NCBI GenBank assembly: GCA_018644785.1
Contig: JABGPV010000155.1
Span: forward strand, 1-12,543
Direction of reading: 5' to 3'
Length of the DNA: 12,543 nucleotides
DNA from: Deltaproteobacteria bacterium
Lineage (GTDB): Bacteria > Desulfobacterota > DSM-4660 > Desulfatiglandales > Desulfatiglandaceae
Notes under the pieces: generated by a model
Told to the model about the DNA's origin: nothing
Seen by the model: the letters and a program-made list of their open reading frames with translations, nothing else
Databases searched by the model: none
Made by a program: the position numbers and the translations under genes
In this document: piece by piece, positions 12,228-12,543 of the stretch
Layout of the letters: each line of letters begins with the position of its first letter
Position numbering within the stretch: the stretch's first letter is position 1

Positions 12228-12543
12228 CTACTCGAATTCGATCGTTGCAGGCGGCTTGATGCTGATATCGTACGCCACCCTCGACGCGCCGGTGTGCGCG
12301 GCAATTTTCTTGCCTATCGCAAGGAGCGCCGCCTCGTCTATCCGGACCGGACGCGCCAGCTTGGCGGCCGCGCTCTCGACCGCCCGCATGCCGACGACAT
12401 ACCTGGTTTTCGGGGCATCATTCTCGCAAAGCTCGAGAAGAATGCGCGGAAGCTCGAGCTTACGCCACGCCTCGACACAGAGCGCGTGCAGTTTGTCATA
12501 GTCCATATGGCCGTCGACCGTTATCCACGAGACAGGTTTGTAG
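12228..12543 (-). CDS. guaA: GMP synthase-like protein, C-terminal part (gene runs off the right edge)
   Basis: GMP synthase converts XMP to GMP; its C-terminal domain makes the dimer and contributes to XMP binding. The frame is open from the right edge (104 residues visible). The last 60 residues match the family: RYVVGMRAVES aligns with the RYxxVVxLRAVE strand, and RVAYDISIKPPATIEFE with the near-invariant RVVYDISxKPPATIEWE end. Only the penultimate aromatic differs (F for W). Residues in front (KLHALCVEAWRKLELPRILL) do not match the usual sequence well, so this is a diverged GuaA or a GuaA-related ligase. An internal ATG at 12506 has no RBS and the frame continues past it, so it is not the start. 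This stretch is visibly more GC-rich than the toxin-antitoxin module beside it. Confidence 0.65.
   Translation of the reverse strand, partial: YKPVSWITVDGHMDYDKLHALCVEAWRKLELPRILLELCENDAPKTRYVVGMRAVESAAAKLARPVRIDEAALLAIGKKIAAHTGASRVAYDISIKPPATIEFE

Noticed and set aside
12049..12501. A 150-aa plus-strand frame
   Set aside because: It translates the hairpin repeats (GLKGRDIPARGDAPG) and then runs antisense to the guaA-like gene.

Overview
The window looks like accessory chromosome or a genomic island from a Gram-negative bacterium. A Desulfobacterota (Desulfobacteraceae-like) host is my best guess. It rests mainly on recognising the short dispersed repeats (a GTGGGAACGAG-ended hairpin repeat and a GCCCCGGG hairpin repeat) that I remember from such genomes, so it is inference. 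Both window edges cut genes: a Fic-family gene at the left edge and a GMP-synthase-like (guaA) C-terminus at the right edge. Every gene I can support lies on the minus strand, so the reading order is right to left.

Main cluster (about 9703 down to 497). In order of transcription it holds: a 78-aa unknown protein; a 1084-aa fusion of a one-motif phospholipase D (PLD) domain to an SF2 helicase; a small class I SAM methyltransferase with a single-base frameshift near its N-terminus; a 49-bp repeat; a 1053-aa RecQ helicase that carries the full RecQ-Zn-RQC-HRDC core plus two HTH-like segments and a C-terminal domain resembling the dual-OB (DuOB) module; two tandem DUF488 proteins of different length; a DUF6155-like protein; and an overlooked 45-aa Cys-rich, probably membrane-anchored peptide. 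From the small ORF to the second DUF488, gaps are 6, 21, 97 (repeat-filled) and 6 bp, ending in a 4-bp ATGA overlap. That spacing indicates one operon, with the DUF6155 and 45-aa genes as a looser 3' addition. The mix of two helicases, a PLD nuclease-like domain, a methyltransferase and DUF488/DuOB proteins suggests nucleic-acid surveillance, repair or anti-phage defence. It partly resembles DISARM (helicase, PLD, methyltransferase) and Dpd (RecQ-like helicase, PLD), but it lacks their hallmark genes and I do not recognise it as a named system.

Repeat-rich right side (9875-12227). Two equal-length 136-bp direct repeats (9875-10010, 11943-12078) and a partial third copy (11169-11236) divide this part into cassettes. 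One cassette holds a secreted glycine-rich protein and a truncated ARPP-1-like gene. The other holds a complete higBA-type toxin-antitoxin module with palindromes at its promoter. A terminator hairpin (10592-10631) and a separate GC-rich hairpin repeat (12107-12201) are also present.

Left edge (1-307): the N-terminal 102 residues of a Fic protein carrying the class II inhibitory motif. I see no tRNA, rRNA, CRISPR array, integrase or complete insertion sequence.
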